From Mycolicibacterium chubuense NBB4 (lineage in GTDB: Bacteria > Actinomycetota > Actinomycetes > Mycobacteriales > Mycobacteriaceae): 64,000 nucleotides of DNA. Positions 1 through 8,368 of this stretch are shown one piece after another (the stretch's first letter is position 1; every line of letters starts with the position of its first letter). The notes beneath the pieces were generated by a model. The model had not been told where the DNA came from and did not search any database. It was given only the letters and a program-made list of their open reading frames with translations. The stretch lies in NCBI RefSeq assembly GCF_000266905.1, contig NC_018027.1, positions 3,286,001-3,350,000 of the forward strand. The letters run 5' to 3'. The position numbers were made by a program, and so were the translations under genes.

Positions 1-346
1 TGTAGGGCAGCCGGAGAAATGCGCCCACGCCACTGGGCACCGCCACCAGCCACAGGGCCTGTGTCGTCGTCAGCGCAAATCCGGATGCGGCCGCGCTTCC
101 GTCCGCGGCGGCGGTCATCTGCACTACCACAATGCTCCAGAGCATCCACACCGAGAAGCCGACGTGCTCAGCGAAAACAGAGAAGATGAGATTGCGCCGG
201 GCGATGGGTTTACCGACAGTCGACCAGAACCGTGGATCTTCGGGTCGCCAGTCATCGATCCAGTGCCTGCGGCGATGTGAGCGCTGTTCCACGGGCGGTG
301 CCGTGGCGACAGCTCGGGTCGAGTCGCTGTCCGTAACGGTCATCAT
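1..346 (-). CDS. NarK-family nitrate/nitrite transporter, N-terminal part (runs off the left edge)
   Basis: The reading frame starts at ATG 346 or the adjacent ATG 343 and continues past base 1, so about 115 residues are visible. An AGGAG ribosome site lies just upstream. After a roughly 45-residue cytoplasmic lead comes a WRPED..FW segment, a GKPIARRNL motif, then two hydrophobic segments (FAEHVGFSVWMLWSIVVVQM and ALWLVAVPSGVGAFLRLPY). This pattern is typical of the start of NarK-type major facilitator transporters for nitrate or nitrite. It faces away from the nirBD operon, which fits supply of nitrite to NirBD. Import versus export and the exact substrate cannot be told from this fragment. 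Confidence 0.8.
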   Translation of the reverse strand, partial: MMTVTDSDSTRAVATAPPVEQRSHRRRHWIDDWRPEDPRFWSTVGKPIARRNLIFSVFAEHVGFSVWMLWSIVVVQMTAAADGSAAASGFALTTTQALWLVAVPSGVGAFLRLPY

Positions 347-506
347 GTCTCCTGTGCTGTCGGGCCTGCGTTCAGATGTACTGACCGGGGATTCCGCATC
401 CGTTGCACGTCGATGACCGAGGTGAAAACTCGCCCTCACATGGCGGCTCGGCTCACGGTGAGGCGCGACGAAAGTGACGACAGGGACGCACGGCCGACTT
501 CCGCCG

Positions 507-538
507 GAAACGAGATCGAAACAGGCGGCTTCTAGCTT
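507..538 (+). promoter_or_regulatory. Candidate GlnR box and -10 element of the nirB operon
   Basis: GAAAC-N6-GAAAC is present (507-511 and 518-522), close to the AC-N6-GAAAC core of actinobacterial GlnR boxes. A TANNNT-type -10 (TAGCTT, 533-538) follows. It ends seven bases before a GTG at 546, the spacing expected for a leaderless transcript. GlnR control of nirBD is known in mycobacteria; this particular site is inferred. Confidence 0.5.
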
Positions 539-545
539 CGATCCC

Positions 546-899
546 GTGACCGACGGAAGCAGTCCCCGATTCCTGCAGGGCGCCTACGACTTCAGCGGCA
601 GCGGATACGACAACCCGGTGCTGCTCGGCGACGCGCTGCGCTACGTGGTGCCGCCGGGCGCCACCACCCAACCGGTGTACTTCCGCGGCGGCAATTCGGC
701 GAAGCAGATGCTCAGCGTGATCCTGTTCTGCGACGGAAAACCGATGCGGTACTTCCCGATCGCTGCCGAGGGCGCCACCCACGTGGCCCTGCGCGTGGTG
801 GAGGACCTGCTGGCCGACACCGTGCTGCAGCTGTACGTGGCCGCGCCCGAGGGTGTGACGGGAACGGTGATCGTCGACCTGGGACTGGTGGAGGTCTGA
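546..899 (+). CDS. Conserved hypothetical protein, first gene of the nirB operon
   Basis: A soluble protein of about 117 residues that I do not recognise as a named family. It has no membrane segment or metal-binding motif. The middle (LGDALRYVVPPGATTQPVYFRGGNS) and the end (LLADTVLQLYVAAPEGVTGTVIVDLGLVEV) look beta-rich, like a small beta-sandwich or accessory subunit. The stop lies two bases before the nirB ATG, so the two are co-transcribed and a role in nitrite reduction or NirB assembly is possible, but this is inference. I use GTG 546 rather than ATG 474 because the candidate GlnR box and -10 element lie between them. Confidence 0.7.
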   Translation: MTDGSSPRFLQGAYDFSGSGYDNPVLLGDALRYVVPPGATTQPVYFRGGNSAKQMLSVILFCDGKPMRYFPIAAEGATHVALRVVEDLLADTVLQLYVAAPEGVTGTVIVDLGLVEV

Positions 900-901
900 C
901 C

Positions 902-3376
902 ATGGCGCGGCTGGTGGTGGTCGGCAACGGAATGGCGGGAATCCGCGCGATCGAGGAGGTGCTGGCGCGGCAACATCGCGGAATCTGTGCCGAGCCCTTT
1001 CAGATCACGGTGTTCGGCGACGAGCCCTACGGCAACTACAACCGGATCCTGCTGTCGAACGTGCTTGCCGGCGTGGACGATCCGACGGAGATCTACCTGA
1101 ACACCCTGGCCTGGTACGCCGACAACGGCATCGACCTGCGCGCCGGTGTGCGCGTCGTCCGCATCGACACGTTCGCTCACCTCGTGCACGCCGACGACGG
1201 CACCAGCCTGCGCTACGACAAGCTGATCCTCGCGACCGGCAGCCGCTCGTTCTTCCCGCCGATGGCCGGACTGTGGGCCGACGACAAGACGTTGGCCGAC
1301 GGGGTGTTCGGGTTCCGCACACTCGACGACACCGCGGCGATGATCGCCGAAGCCGAGAACCGCACCAAGGCCGTGGTCATCGGTGGCGGCCTGCTGGGGC
1401 TGGAGGCGGCGCGCGGATTGCAGAAGCGGGGCCTCGACGTCGAAGTCGTGCACGCCGCGCCGACGCTGATGAACGCTCAACTCGACGATCCGGCGGGCGC
1501 CATCCTGCGAAAGTCGGTGGAGGCCCTGGGGATCGGCGTGCACACCGAGAAGCGCACCACCGAGGTGATCGTGTTCGACGGCAGGCTGCGCGGCATCGTG
1601 TTCTCCGACGGGGAGAAACTGGACTGCGACATGCTGGTGATCGCGGCGGGCATCAGGCCCAATGTCGGTCTGGCGCAGCGGGCCGGCCTGACCGTCGAGC
1701 GCGCGATCGTCGCCGACGACCACATGCGCTCGGTCGACGACGACGACGTCTACGTCGTCGGTGAGTGTGCCCAGCACCGGGGGCAGGTGTACGGGCTGGT
1801 GGCTCCCCTGTGGGAGCAGGCGAAGGTGCTGGCCGACCACCTCACGGGTGCCGATCCCGCGTCGGCGTACCACGGTTCCCGTGTCGCGACGAAACTGAAG
1901 GTGGCCGGCGTCGACGTCGCCTCCATGGGGGTCAAGGCGCCCGAGCATCCCGACGACGAGTTCGTCCAGTACTGCGAGCCCAAGCACGGTGTCTACAAGA
2001 CCGTGGTGATCCGCGACGGCAAGCTGGTGGGCGCCACGCTGGTCGGCGACGTCTCGAAGGTGTCGTTTCTGACCCAAGCCTTCGACAGCGGACTGCCGCT
2101 GCCCGACGAGCGGGTCTCGTTGATGTTCGACATCGGCACGCCCGAGGTCGGCGTCGGCGTCGCCGAGCTGGCCGACGATGCACAGGTGTGCAACTGCAAC
2201 GGCGTCTCCAAAGGCGCACTGGTGTCCTGTGTCCGGGGTGGCGAGACGTCGGTCAGCGGTGTGATGGGGAAGACGAAGGCCGGCAAGGGTTGTGGCTCGT
2301 GCAAGGAGCTCGTCGGCCAGATCGTCGAGTGGGCGGCCGGCGGCGCGGTCGCCGAGGATCCGGCGGCGTCGTGGTACGTGCCCGGTGTCCCGTACGACAA
2401 ACCGGCGCTGATGCGGCACATTCGCGAGCTTCGGCTCACCTCGGTGTCGTCGGTGTTCGCCGCGCTGGCACCCGACGGCAGAGTGGACGCCGGCTCGAAG
2501 ATGGCGCTGGCGTCGCTGCTCGAGGTGATGTGGGCCGAGGACTTCGTCGACGAACGCGACGCGCGGTTCATCAACGACCGCGTGCACGCCAACATCCAGC
2601 GTGACGGCACGTTCTCGGTGGTGCCGCAGATGAAGGGCGGGGTCACCAGCGCGGCGCAGCTGCGCAGGATCGCCGACGTCGCCGAGCGCTACGAGATCCC
2701 GATGATCAAGCTGACCGGCGGTCAGCGCATCGACCTGCTCGGCGTCCGCAAGGAGGACCTCCCCGCGGTGTGGGCCGACCTGGACATGCCGTCCGGCTAC
2801 GCGTACGGCAAGAGCTTCCGGACCGTGAAAACTTGCGTCGGAACGGACTTCTGCCGCTACGGACTCGGCGACTCGACATCGCTGGGCATCGCGATCGAAG
2901 AGCGGTATCAGGGTTTGGCGAGCCCCGCGAAGATGAAGCTGGCGGTCACCGGCTGCCCCCGCAACTGTGCCGAGGCGCTGTGCAAGGACCTCGGTGTGGT
3001 CGCGGTGGGCGACGGGCGCTGGGAGATCTACGTCGGCGGCGCGGCCGGTGCGCACATCCGCAAGGGTGACCTGCTCGCCACGGTCGACGAGCCGCAGACG
3101 GTGATCACGCTGACCGGCCGGTTTCTGCAGTACTACCGCGAGAGCGCGAACTGGCTGGAGCGCACCTACACGTGGGTGCCGCGGGTCGGTATCGACCACA
3201 TCCGGGCCGTCGTCGTCGAAGACGCCGAGGGCATCGCCGGCGACCTGGACGCGCGGATGGCGAAGTCCGTTGCCGCCTATCGTGATCCGTGGCAGGACGG
3301 TCGCGAGCCGGTGACCGAGGGACAGTTCCGGTCGTCGCTGCCGCTGCTGCCGCTCCCCCAGGTGCCCGTGCGGTGA
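902..3376 (+). CDS. nirB: Assimilatory nitrite reductase [NAD(P)H], large subunit
   Basis: NirB reduces nitrite to ammonium in the cytosol using NAD(P)H, with FAD, [2Fe-2S], [4Fe-4S] and siroheme. All parts are visible in this 824-residue protein: the FAD dinucleotide motif GNGMAG (8-13), a second Rossmann motif around 157-170 (VVIGGGLLGLEAA) for NAD(P)H, a BFD-like [2Fe-2S] domain with C430, C432, C464 and C467, a nitrite/sulfite reductase ferredoxin-like domain at about 550-630, and the siroheme-[4Fe-4S] signature C645-X5-C651 plus C685-X3-C689. A GGAGGT ribosome site precedes the ATG. It is followed directly by nirD. The length is normal for the family and nothing is broken. Confidence 0.97.
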   Translation: MARLVVVGNGMAGIRAIEEVLARQHRGICAEPFQITVFGDEPYGNYNRILLSNVLAGVDDPTEIYLNTLAWYADNGIDLRAGVRVVRIDTFAHLVHADDGTSLRYDKLILATGSRSFFPPMAGLWADDKTLADGVFGFRTLDDTAAMIAEAENRTKAVVIGGGLLGLEAARGLQKRGLDVEVVHAAPTLMNAQLDDPAGAILRKSVEALGIGVHTEKRTTEVIVFDGRLRGIVFSDGEKLDCDMLVIAAGIRPNVGLAQRAGLTVERAIVADDHMRSVDDDDVYVVGECAQHRGQVYGLVAPLWEQAKVLADHLTGADPASAYHGSRVATKLKVAGVDVASMGVKAPEHPDDEFVQYCEPKHGVYKTVVIRDGKLVGATLVGDVSKVSFLTQAFDSGLPLPDERVSLMFDIGTPEVGVGVAELADDAQVCNCNGVSKGALVSCVRGGETSVSGVMGKTKAGKGCGSCKELVGQIVEWAAGGAVAEDPAASWYVPGVPYDKPALMRHIRELRLTSVSSVFAALAPDGRVDAGSKMALASLLEVMWAEDFVDERDARFINDRVHANIQRDGTFSVVPQMKGGVTSAAQLRRIADVAERYEIPMIKLTGGQRIDLLGVRKEDLPAVWADLDMPSGYAYGKSFRTVKTCVGTDFCRYGLGDSTSLGIAIEERYQGLASPAKMKLAVTGCPRNCAEALCKDLGVVAVGDGRWEIYVGGAAGAHIRKGDLLATVDEPQTVITLTGRFLQYYRESANWLERTYTWVPRVGIDHIRAVVVEDAEGIAGDLDARMAKSVAAYRDPWQDGREPVTEGQFRSSLPLLPLPQVPVR

Positions 3377-3690
3377 GCGGCGTGGAGGTCGGTATCAGCA
3401 TCGGCCGGGTCGACGAGATCCCGGTCGGTGAAGGCCGGACGTTCGCGGTCGATGGTAGGCAGATCGCGGTGTTCCGGCTGCGGGACGGATCGCTGCGCGC
3501 CATCGACGCCGTCTGCCCGCACAGGGGCGGACCGTTGGCCGACGGCCTCGCCGACGAAGCCGTGGTGGTGTGTCCGCTGCACGGCTACAGCTTCGACATG
3601 GTCACGGGCACAGAGGTTTCCGGCTCGTCGCTGTCGATCGCGAGTCATCCGGTCGAGGCCGTGCACGGGACGATCCGCCTCACGCTCTGA
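3373..3690 (+). CDS. nirD: Nitrite reductase small subunit, Rieske-type
   Basis: The small partner of NirB, about 105 residues with one Rieske-like domain. Both halves of the cluster motif are intact (CPH near residue 48 and CPLH near residue 67), so this NirD probably binds a [2Fe-2S] centre, unlike the cluster-free NirD of enterobacteria. The start is the GTG at 3373, which overlaps the nirB TGA as GTGA. The frame is open further upstream inside nirB, but the overlapping start gives the normal size and coupled translation. No other gene follows closely; the P450 gene starts 125 bases later. Confidence 0.93.
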   Translation: MSGVEVGISIGRVDEIPVGEGRTFAVDGRQIAVFRLRDGSLRAIDAVCPHRGGPLADGLADEAVVVCPLHGYSFDMVTGTEVSGSSLSIASHPVEAVHGTIRLTL

Positions 3691-3815
3691 AACCTCCCTT
3701 AAGTAGTCGCCGCCGAACGGGTCGAAAAATGCAGTAGTGCACCACGCATGTGGACCGGCCGCACCGGCGGAGAATCCCCTTCACGGGGTTGCACACCGAC
3801 TCAGGGGGAACCATC

Positions 3816-5060
3816 ATGACCGTCGCCGCGGACCGGCCCCACCTCTCGACCCGAACCGTCTTCGATGCGGATCTACCGACCATCGCTTACGAACACGCGC
3901 AGAGCCCCGACGAGGCCCACCGGCTGATCGGTGCAGCGCGCGACGAGGCGGACATCGCCCTCGGACCACATGGGCCGGAGGTGCTCGGCTACGAGCTGGT
4001 GCGCACCGTGCTTCGCGACGACCGGTTCATGATCCCGGCCGGCGGCAGCCTCGCCGCGCAGGGCATCACGTCGGGCGAACTCTGGGACATCGTCGTGGCC
4101 GGACTACTGAGCCTCGACGGCGAGGAACACCACCGGCAGCGCAGGCTGGTCGCCAAGGCGTTCACGCCCAGGGCCGCCGGCCGCCTGCGCTCCACGTGCG
4201 CCGACATCATCGCCGAGCTGGTGTACGGCGTCTCGGCGGCGGGCCGCTGCGACGTCGTCTCCGACATCGCCAGGCCGTACCCGATCCCGATCATCTGCGC
4301 GCTCCTGGGCACCGGCCGCCAGGACTGGAACCTGTTCTCCGCGTGGGCCGATGACGTCTTCAAGGTGTTCGACTGGAATGTGGTGAACGACGCGCCCGTC
4401 ATCGTGCAGGCCTGGCGGGCTCTGGAATCTCACCTCGACGACATGGTGGCCAGCAGATACGAGAACCTCACCGACGACCTGCTCTCGGACATGATGCGCG
4501 CCGAGATCGACGGGGACCGCCTGAGTCGTGAGGAACTCCTGAGCCTGGCCGCGACGCTGCTGATGGCCGGCACGGACACGACACGCAACCAGCTCGCCGC
4601 CGCGGTCGAGGTGTTCTGCGATCATCCCGACCAGTGGGCGATGCTGGCCGAACAGCCGGAGCTGGCGCCCAAGGCGGTCGAGGAAGCCATGCGGTACTCC
4701 CCGATCATCTTCAACACCCTGCGCATCGCCCGCGAGGACGTCGAACTGGGCGGCTACCTCGTGCCCGCCGGGACTCTGGTCATCGCGAACACCGCCGCGG
4801 CGAACCGGGACGAGCGGATCTACCCGGACCCGGACCGGTTCGACATCACCCGCGAGGACGCCCCGGCGATGCTCACCTTCGGTGGCGGGATCCACTACTG
4901 CCTGGGTGCCCACCTCGCCCGCATCGAGCTCACCGAGGCGCTGGTCACGATGGCGCGGCGGATGCCGGCGATCCACCGCGACGGTCCCTCGGTGTGGAAG
5001 CCGATCGTCGGCGTCAGCGGGCCGGCATCGCTGCCGGTCACCTTCGACAGCGGCTACTGA
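3816..5060 (+). CDS. Cytochrome P450
   Basis: A soluble bacterial-type P450 monooxygenase of 414 residues. Diagnostic elements in order are the I-helix oxygen-activation motif AGTDTT (251-256), the K-helix ExxR (E290, R293), and the heme loop FGGGIHYCLGAH with the proximal thiolate C362. The ATG at 3816 has an AGGGGGA ribosome site; an upstream ATG in the same frame lacks one. No ferredoxin or reductase gene is adjacent, so redox partners must come from elsewhere. The substrate cannot be predicted from sequence alone. The gene stands between nirD and a glutamine amidotransferase, with no sign that it belongs to the nir operon. Confidence 0.95.
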   Translation: MTVAADRPHLSTRTVFDADLPTIAYEHAQSPDEAHRLIGAARDEADIALGPHGPEVLGYELVRTVLRDDRFMIPAGGSLAAQGITSGELWDIVVAGLLSLDGEEHHRQRRLVAKAFTPRAAGRLRSTCADIIAELVYGVSAAGRCDVVSDIARPYPIPIICALLGTGRQDWNLFSAWADDVFKVFDWNVVNDAPVIVQAWRALESHLDDMVASRYENLTDDLLSDMMRAEIDGDRLSREELLSLAATLLMAGTDTTRNQLAAAVEVFCDHPDQWAMLAEQPELAPKAVEEAMRYSPIIFNTLRIAREDVELGGYLVPAGTLVIANTAAANRDERIYPDPDRFDITREDAPAMLTFGGGIHYCLGAHLARIELTEALVTMARRMPAIHRDGPSVWKPIVGVSGPASLPVTFDSGY

Positions 5061-5108
5061 GTCCCCCGACGATGGGCCACCGGTGCCACCGCCGCGATAA
5101 TGGCGGCC

Positions 5109-5831
5109 GTGGCACCGACGGTTCTGTTCCTGGTCAACGAGCACGTGGCGACGGAGGCGCTCCTCGGTGAGGCGTTCGCCGAGCACGGATTCGACGTCGA
5201 GACGTTCGAGGTCGTCCCTCCCGAGCGGGACGACGACCCCGCCGGTGACGTGACGTTCCCCGAACCGGGCGGATACGACGTGATCGTCCCGCTGGGCTCA
5301 CGGTGGCCGGTGTACGACGAGGCACTGCGCAACTCGTGGGTCGGCACCGAGATGGCCCTGCTGCGCGAGGCCGCCGATGCCGGAGTGGCGCTGCTGGGAG
5401 TCTGCTTCGGCGGCCAGTTGCTGGCCCAGACGTTCGGCGGCTCGGTCGCGCGCTCACCCCGGCCCGAGGTCGGCTGGTACGACGTGCTCAGCGACCGGCC
5501 CGACATCGTGCCGGGCGGCCCGTGGTTCCAGTGGCACTTCGACCGCTGGACGCTGCCGCCCGGTGCCACCGAGCTGGCCCGGACGCCGAACTCGTCGCAG
5601 GCTTTCGTGCTCGGGCGCACCATGGCGCTGCAATTCCACCCCGAGGTCGACACCGAGCTGCTCACGAGGTGGCTCGCCGAAGACCACGACGGAGACGTCG
5701 CCGCGGCCGGCCTCGATCACGACCAGTTGCTCACCCGGACAACCGAATTGGCCGACGACACGGCGGTGCGGATCCGCGCCCTGGTACGGGGGTTCCTGAC
5801 CCGGGTCGCAGGTCACTCCCTGCCGAGTTGA
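5109..5831 (+). CDS. Class I glutamine amidotransferase-like protein
   Basis: About 240 residues with a GuaA/GATase1 fold. The nucleophile elbow GVCFGGQ places the catalytic C99, and the FHPEVD motif supplies H177 and E179, so the triad is complete. There is no attached synthetase domain and no obvious acceptor subunit nearby, so it is either a stand-alone amidotransferase or a hydrolase of a gamma-glutamyl compound. A GATAAT hexamer (5096-5101) ends seven bases before GTG 5109, which suggests a leaderless start there; ATG 5100, three codons earlier, is the alternative. Its 3' end overlaps the convergent epimerase gene by 19 bases. Confidence 0.88.
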   Translation: MAPTVLFLVNEHVATEALLGEAFAEHGFDVETFEVVPPERDDDPAGDVTFPEPGGYDVIVPLGSRWPVYDEALRNSWVGTEMALLREAADAGVALLGVCFGGQLLAQTFGGSVARSPRPEVGWYDVLSDRPDIVPGGPWFQWHFDRWTLPPGATELARTPNSSQAFVLGRTMALQFHPEVDTELLTRWLAEDHDGDVAAAGLDHDQLLTRTTELADDTAVRIRALVRGFLTRVAGHSLPS

Positions 5832-7162
5832 TGCGCCAGCGCATCGGCGACGTCGGAGTGGCGGAACGGATGCCCGGCCGCGAAGAGCTTCGCCGGCACC
5901 ACGCGCTGGCTCGCCTCGGCGAGCTCGCGGGCGCCCTGAGAACCGAGCAGCAGCCGCGGCCCCAGTGACGGGACCGGAAGGACGGCCGGCCGGTGCAGCA
6001 CCCGGGCCAACTCCTCGGTGTATTCGGAGTTGCGGACGGGTTGTGGTCCGACCGCGTTGACCGGTCCGCTGAGGCGGTCGTCGTAGAGCGCCCGATGGTA
6101 GATGTCGAGCACGTCGTCCAAACCGATCCACGACAGCCACTGCCTGCCGCTTCCCAGCCGGCCACCCAGGCCCGCCGCGAACAGCGGCCGCAGCAGGCGC
6201 AGCGTCCCTCCGGCCGCGGCCTGCACGATTCCGGTCCGCACCAGCACCACCCGCAGACCGGCGTCGGCCGCCGGAGTGGTCGCGGCCTCCCAGTCGGTGA
6301 CCACGTCGGCGAGGAATCCGTCGCCGCGGGTGCTGTCCTCGGTCAACTGCTCGTCGCCCCGGTCGAACCCGTAATAGCCGATCGCCGACGCGCTGACGAA
6401 GACTCGCGGCCCACCGTCGGCGGACGCGGCCGCGGTGGCCAGCAGCCGCGTCGGCTCGATGCGGCTGTCCCGGATCGCGGCGCGGTGGGAGTCGGTGAAG
6501 CGTCCGGCGATCGACGCTCCCGCCAGATGCACGACCGCGTCGACCCCGTCGAGCAGGCCGGGCGCCGGGGACTGCGGGTTCCACTGCCGCTCGTCCTCAC
6601 CGCCGGGCGTTCTGCGGACCAGTTCGATCACCCGATGACCGCCGGTGCGCAGGAAGGCGGCCAACGCGGAGCCGACCAGACCCGACGCACCGGTGATCGC
6701 GACGGTCATCGCCTTCGCGCCCGCTTCGGCGGCGCGCCGGTGGGCGGCGAGGTCATCGGTGAGTTGGCGGTGGCGGTAGACGAACGTCGAGTGCAGCATC
6801 GCGGCCGGCACCGCGGTGTCGACCTGGTCGTGCACCCGGGTGCGGCCGTCGACCGCGGTGAAGGTGTGGGTGTGCCGCCAGCCGCCGATCACGCGCGGCG
6901 GCCAGGACGGGGGCCCCTGTGACGACAGCTCGTCGACGAACCGGCTGCGCTCGACGTACGACGACGGGTCGTGGCGGGCCACCCACCGCATGCCGCCCGG
7001 CAGGCCGAGGACCGCGACCCCGTCGGCCAGCGAATCCGCCTCCCGGACCACGGTCATCGGCTGCCACGGCGGCACCAGCCTGCGCATGGCGCCCCGGCGG
7101 GTGTGCCAGTCCCAGACGTCGTCGATCCGGTGATCGACGACGCTGTCGTACTCGATGCCCAT
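5813..7162 (-). CDS. SRPBCC domain fused to TIGR01777-type NAD(P)-dependent epimerase
   Basis: A two-domain protein of 449 residues. Residues 1 to about 150 form an SRPBCC/START-like ligand-binding domain (FTAVDGRTRVHDQVDTAVPAA). From about 153 follows an SDR epimerase with the nucleotide motif VAITGASGLVGSALAAFL, an ASAIGYYG active-site segment, and the C-terminal region usual for the YfcH/SulA-like family. M. tuberculosis Rv2216 is similar in type. The substrate is unknown; the older label cell division inhibitor is not supported by anything here. The ATG has an AGGAG site. It is divergent from the phosphoribosyltransferase gene. Confidence 0.9.
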   Translation of the reverse strand: MGIEYDSVVDHRIDDVWDWHTRRGAMRRLVPPWQPMTVVREADSLADGVAVLGLPGGMRWVARHDPSSYVERSRFVDELSSQGPPSWPPRVIGGWRHTHTFTAVDGRTRVHDQVDTAVPAAMLHSTFVYRHRQLTDDLAAHRRAAEAGAKAMTVAITGASGLVGSALAAFLRTGGHRVIELVRRTPGGEDERQWNPQSPAPGLLDGVDAVVHLAGASIAGRFTDSHRAAIRDSRIEPTRLLATAAASADGGPRVFVSASAIGYYGFDRGDEQLTEDSTRGDGFLADVVTDWEAATTPAADAGLRVVLVRTGIVQAAAGGTLRLLRPLFAAGLGGRLGSGRQWLSWIGLDDVLDIYHRALYDDRLSGPVNAVGPQPVRNSEYTEELARVLHRPAVLPVPSLGPRLLLGSQGARELAEASQRVVPAKLFAAGHPFRHSDVADALAHQLGRE

Positions 7163-7246
7163 GATTCTCCTGTTGCGGTCGGCCCTCGGTAGTAGTTCGT
7201 CACCGTCGCATGCAGGGATTGCCCCGATCCGCCACGGGTATCACCG

Positions 7247-7266
7247 CTCGGGACGACACTGGACTC
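7247..7266 (+). promoter_or_regulatory. DosR-like half-site upstream of the phosphoribosyltransferase gene
   Basis: TCGGGAC (7248-7254) matches one arm of the 20-base DosR (dormancy) box; the second arm is poorly conserved. It lies about 45 bases before the chosen start. The related gene Rv0571c of M. tuberculosis belongs, as I recall, to the DosR regulon, which makes the match worth noting. One good half-site is weak evidence. Confidence 0.3.
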
Positions 7267-7296
7267 ACCACACGATGGCCCTGCGATGACTGTGCG

Positions 7297-7977
7297 ATGA
7301 CTCTGCACGAGCGAATCTTCCGCGACCGACAGGAGGCCGGCCGGGTGCTGGCACGCGACCTGACGGCCTACCGGGACCGGGGCGACGTCCTGGTGCTCGG
7401 TCTCGCCCGCGGCGGGGTGCCGATCGGCTGGGAGGTCGCGTCGCTGCTGCATGCTCCCCTGGACGTCTGCCTGGTGCGCAAGCTCGGTGTGCCGCAGTGG
7501 CCGGAGCTGGCGATGGGCGCGGTGGCCTCCGGTGGAGGCGTGGTGCTCAACGACGAGCTGGTGCGCAGCCTGGGAATCGGCGAGCCGCAGATCCGCGACG
7601 CCATCACCCGCGAAACCGCCGAGCTGCGCCGCCGCGAGCATGCCTACCGCGCGGGACAGGGGCCGCTGGAGGTCACGGGCCGCACGGTGATCCTCGTCGA
7701 TGACGGCATCGCCACCGGAGCCAGCATGATCGCGGCGGTGCGCTCGGTGCGCCAGGCGGGCGCTGCGCAGGTCGTCGTCGGGGTGCCGGTCGGTCCCGCG
7801 TCGGTCTGCCGGGAATTACGCGAGGACGCCGACGACGTGGTGTGCTCGACGACGCCCCGGGACTTCCACGCGGTCGGCCAGGTGTACGCCGACTTCCATC
7901 AGGTCAGCGACGACGAAGTGCGCGAACTGCTGGCCACTCCGACCGCCGACGGCGGCCACATCATCGAAAACCGTTGA
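7297..7977 (+). CDS. Phosphoribosyltransferase-domain protein (Rv0571c type)
   Basis: About 226 residues from ATG 7297. A type I PRTase fold is shown by the PRPP-binding loop [14 protein letters not shown] with D135 and D136, preceded by [15 protein letters not shown], which forms the first strand and pyrophosphate loop. The acceptor hood resembles the stand-alone actinobacterial group whose substrate is unknown, rather than a known purine or pyrimidine salvage enzyme. The frame is open for 29 further codons upstream. I prefer 7297 because homology-like sequence ([17 protein letters not shown]) begins just after it, but there is no strong ribosome site. Its stop lies 13 bases from that of the convergent membrane protein gene. 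Confidence 0.85.
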   Translation: MTLHERIFRDRQEAGRVLARDLTAYRDRGDVLVLGLARGGVPIGWEVASLLHAPLDVCLVRKLGVPQWPELAMGAVASGGGVVLNDELVRSLGIGEPQIRDAITRETAELRRREHAYRAGQGPLEVTGRTVILVDDGIATGASMIAAVRSVRQAGAAQVVVGVPVGPASVCRELREDADDVVCSTTPRDFHAVGQVYADFHQVSDDEVRELLATPTADGGHIIENR

Positions 7978-7990
7978 GCAGCCGCGAAAT

Positions 7991-8362
7991 TCAGCCCTTC
8001 GTCGGGTCGCCGTCGGACGGCTCGGCGGGTGTCTCGTGCTCAGCCGCGGCCACCGAGGTCTCGTCGTGTCCGGCGTCGGCAGCGGCGGTGTCGCGCGAGG
8101 CCTCGTCGTCGTATTCGGCGACCGGCGCCTCGTCGGGATAGTCCTCCACCTCGTCGGCTTCGGCTTCGGCCTCGGCCTCCTCGGTGGAGTTCTCAGCCGC
8201 ATCACCCTTGGAGCGATCGCGCAGCGCGTCGACGATCAACAGCACGACGCCGATGACGCTGGCGGCGATGCACACCCACGCGATGAGCTCGTTGCTCGTG
8301 ACCACCGCCAGCACCAGGGCGGCGAGCCCCACGACGGCGAGGACGAGCGCGACGATCAGCAT
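7991..8362 (-). CDS. Small membrane protein downstream of wag31 (Rv2144c type)
   Basis: A 123-residue protein with two closely spaced transmembrane helices (about 2-20 and 26-44), a short basic stretch (RDRSK), then a long acidic, low-complexity cytoplasmic tail rich in E, D and A. No enzymatic motif is present. It starts six bases after the wag31 stop and so closes the dcw operon. The same pair is adjacent in other mycobacteria, which suggests a role linked to polar growth, but no function is assigned. Confidence 0.82.
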   Translation of the reverse strand: MLIVALVLAVVGLAALVLAVVTSNELIAWVCIAASVIGVVLLIVDALRDRSKGDAAENSTEEAEAEAEADEVEDYPDEAPVAEYDDEASRDTAAADAGHDETSVAAAEHETPAEPSDGDPTKG

Positions 8363-8368
8363 GGGCGA

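Noticed and set aside
641..3199. Long open frame on the minus strand opposite nirB
   Set aside because: It is the third-position shadow of a GC-rich gene: no ribosome site, no recognisable domain, H/R/V/D-rich composition.
3691..3815. Operator or small gene between nirD and the P450
   Set aside because: Only a GTGCAC palindrome and a short open frame without a ribosome site; no support.
1..8000. Genomic island at the left end
   Set aside because: The gene set differs from M. tuberculosis order, but base composition is the same as the rest and there is no integrase, tRNA or repeat border.
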